Source: JAWLGW01 sp964569055
GTDB lineage: Bacteria; Planctomycetota; J058
Assembly (NCBI GenBank): GCA_964569055.1
Contig: CAZMSZ010000465.1
Coordinates: 1 to 5,555 of the forward strand
Length of the DNA: 5,555 nucleotides
Direction: 5' to 3'
The notes below the pieces were generated by a model, which was given only the letters and a program-made list of their open reading frames with translations, was not told the DNA's origin and did no database searches. Made by a program: the position numbers and the translations under genes. Of this stretch, positions 5,478-5,555 are shown piece by piece. Numbering within the stretch: the first letter of the stretch is position 1; the number at the start of each line of letters is the position of its first letter.

Positions 5478-5500
5478 TCTGGGGGGCTCCGCCCCCCAGA
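5478..5500. terminator. Perfect 10-bp-stem hairpin upstream of the MNIO operon
   Basis: TCTGGGGGGC (5478-5487) pairs perfectly with GCCCCCCAGA (5491-5500) around a 3-nt TCC loop. It lies about 95 bp upstream of the first gene of the operon. No T-run follows the stem on either strand, so it is not a canonical terminator. It may end a transcript entering from the right of the window, or be a copy of the GGGGGCTCCGCCCCC-type intergenic palindrome that I recall as common in GC-rich bacteria. Confidence 0.4.
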
Positions 5501-5525
5501 GTCCCCCCGGCTGTCGCTGAAGTTG

Positions 5526-5545
5526 CGCGCCGCCGCGGCGGCGCG
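5526..5545. repeat. 20-bp perfect GC palindrome
   Basis: Bases 5526-5545 are their own reverse complement, centred on CCGCGG. They consist only of G and C, so chance formation in this composition is fairly likely. It lies at the edge of the window, about 145 bp upstream of the MNIO operon; no function is assigned. Confidence 0.4.
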
Positions 5546-5555
5546 GCTGCACGGG

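Overview
The window is very GC-rich (about 70% by eye) with strong G/C preference at third codon positions. This opens long antisense reading frames almost everywhere, and those are not genes. Codon use, lipoprotein-rich content and the gene families present fit a deltaproteobacterium in the old sense, most likely Myxococcota/Polyangia-like. That assignment is an inference; no marker gene fixes it.

Layout, left to right. Bases 1-249 (+) carry the last 82 codons of a HipA-family kinase whose body lies left of the window. Its 3' end overlaps, tail to tail, the 3' end of a minus-strand lipoprotein gene (225-1877). That lipoprotein looks like a secreted clan GH-A type glycosidase of the group often labelled 'cellulose-binding protein'. 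A 122-bp hairpin-rich gap separates it from a minus-strand gene (2000-3247) for a phage late control D / VgrG-like hub protein of contractile injection machines, with a proline-rich linker and a small C-terminal beta-sandwich. This gene has a good sigma70-like promoter whose predicted start site falls at the GTG start codon, so its mRNA is probably leaderless. Bases 3248-3640 are non-coding and hold that promoter, an upstream dyad and a 151-bp element with 39/40-bp near-perfect inverted arms built from 9-bp tandem units.

Bases 3641-5383 (-) form a tight three-gene operon: a 60-residue lipoprotein peptide, then an MNIO (DUF692, BufB/HvfB/MbnB superfamily) iron oxidative enzyme, then a DUF2063 (BufC/HvfC) substrate-recognition partner. 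The enzyme and partner genes overlap by 4 bp (GTGA). This is the layout of a ribosomally made, post-translationally modified metal-binding peptide system. The unusual part is the presumed precursor. It has a lipobox and, after the lipidated Cys, only one Cys (C42) in an acidic, glycine-rich tail, instead of the several Cys motifs of bufferins and HvfA peptides.

Bases 5384-5555 are the upstream region of this operon. They contain a strong Shine-Dalgarno sequence, a perfect 10-bp-stem hairpin and a 20-bp palindrome. I found no convincing promoter there. The MNIO operon is the most interesting system here, and the inverted-repeat element and the hub gene come next.
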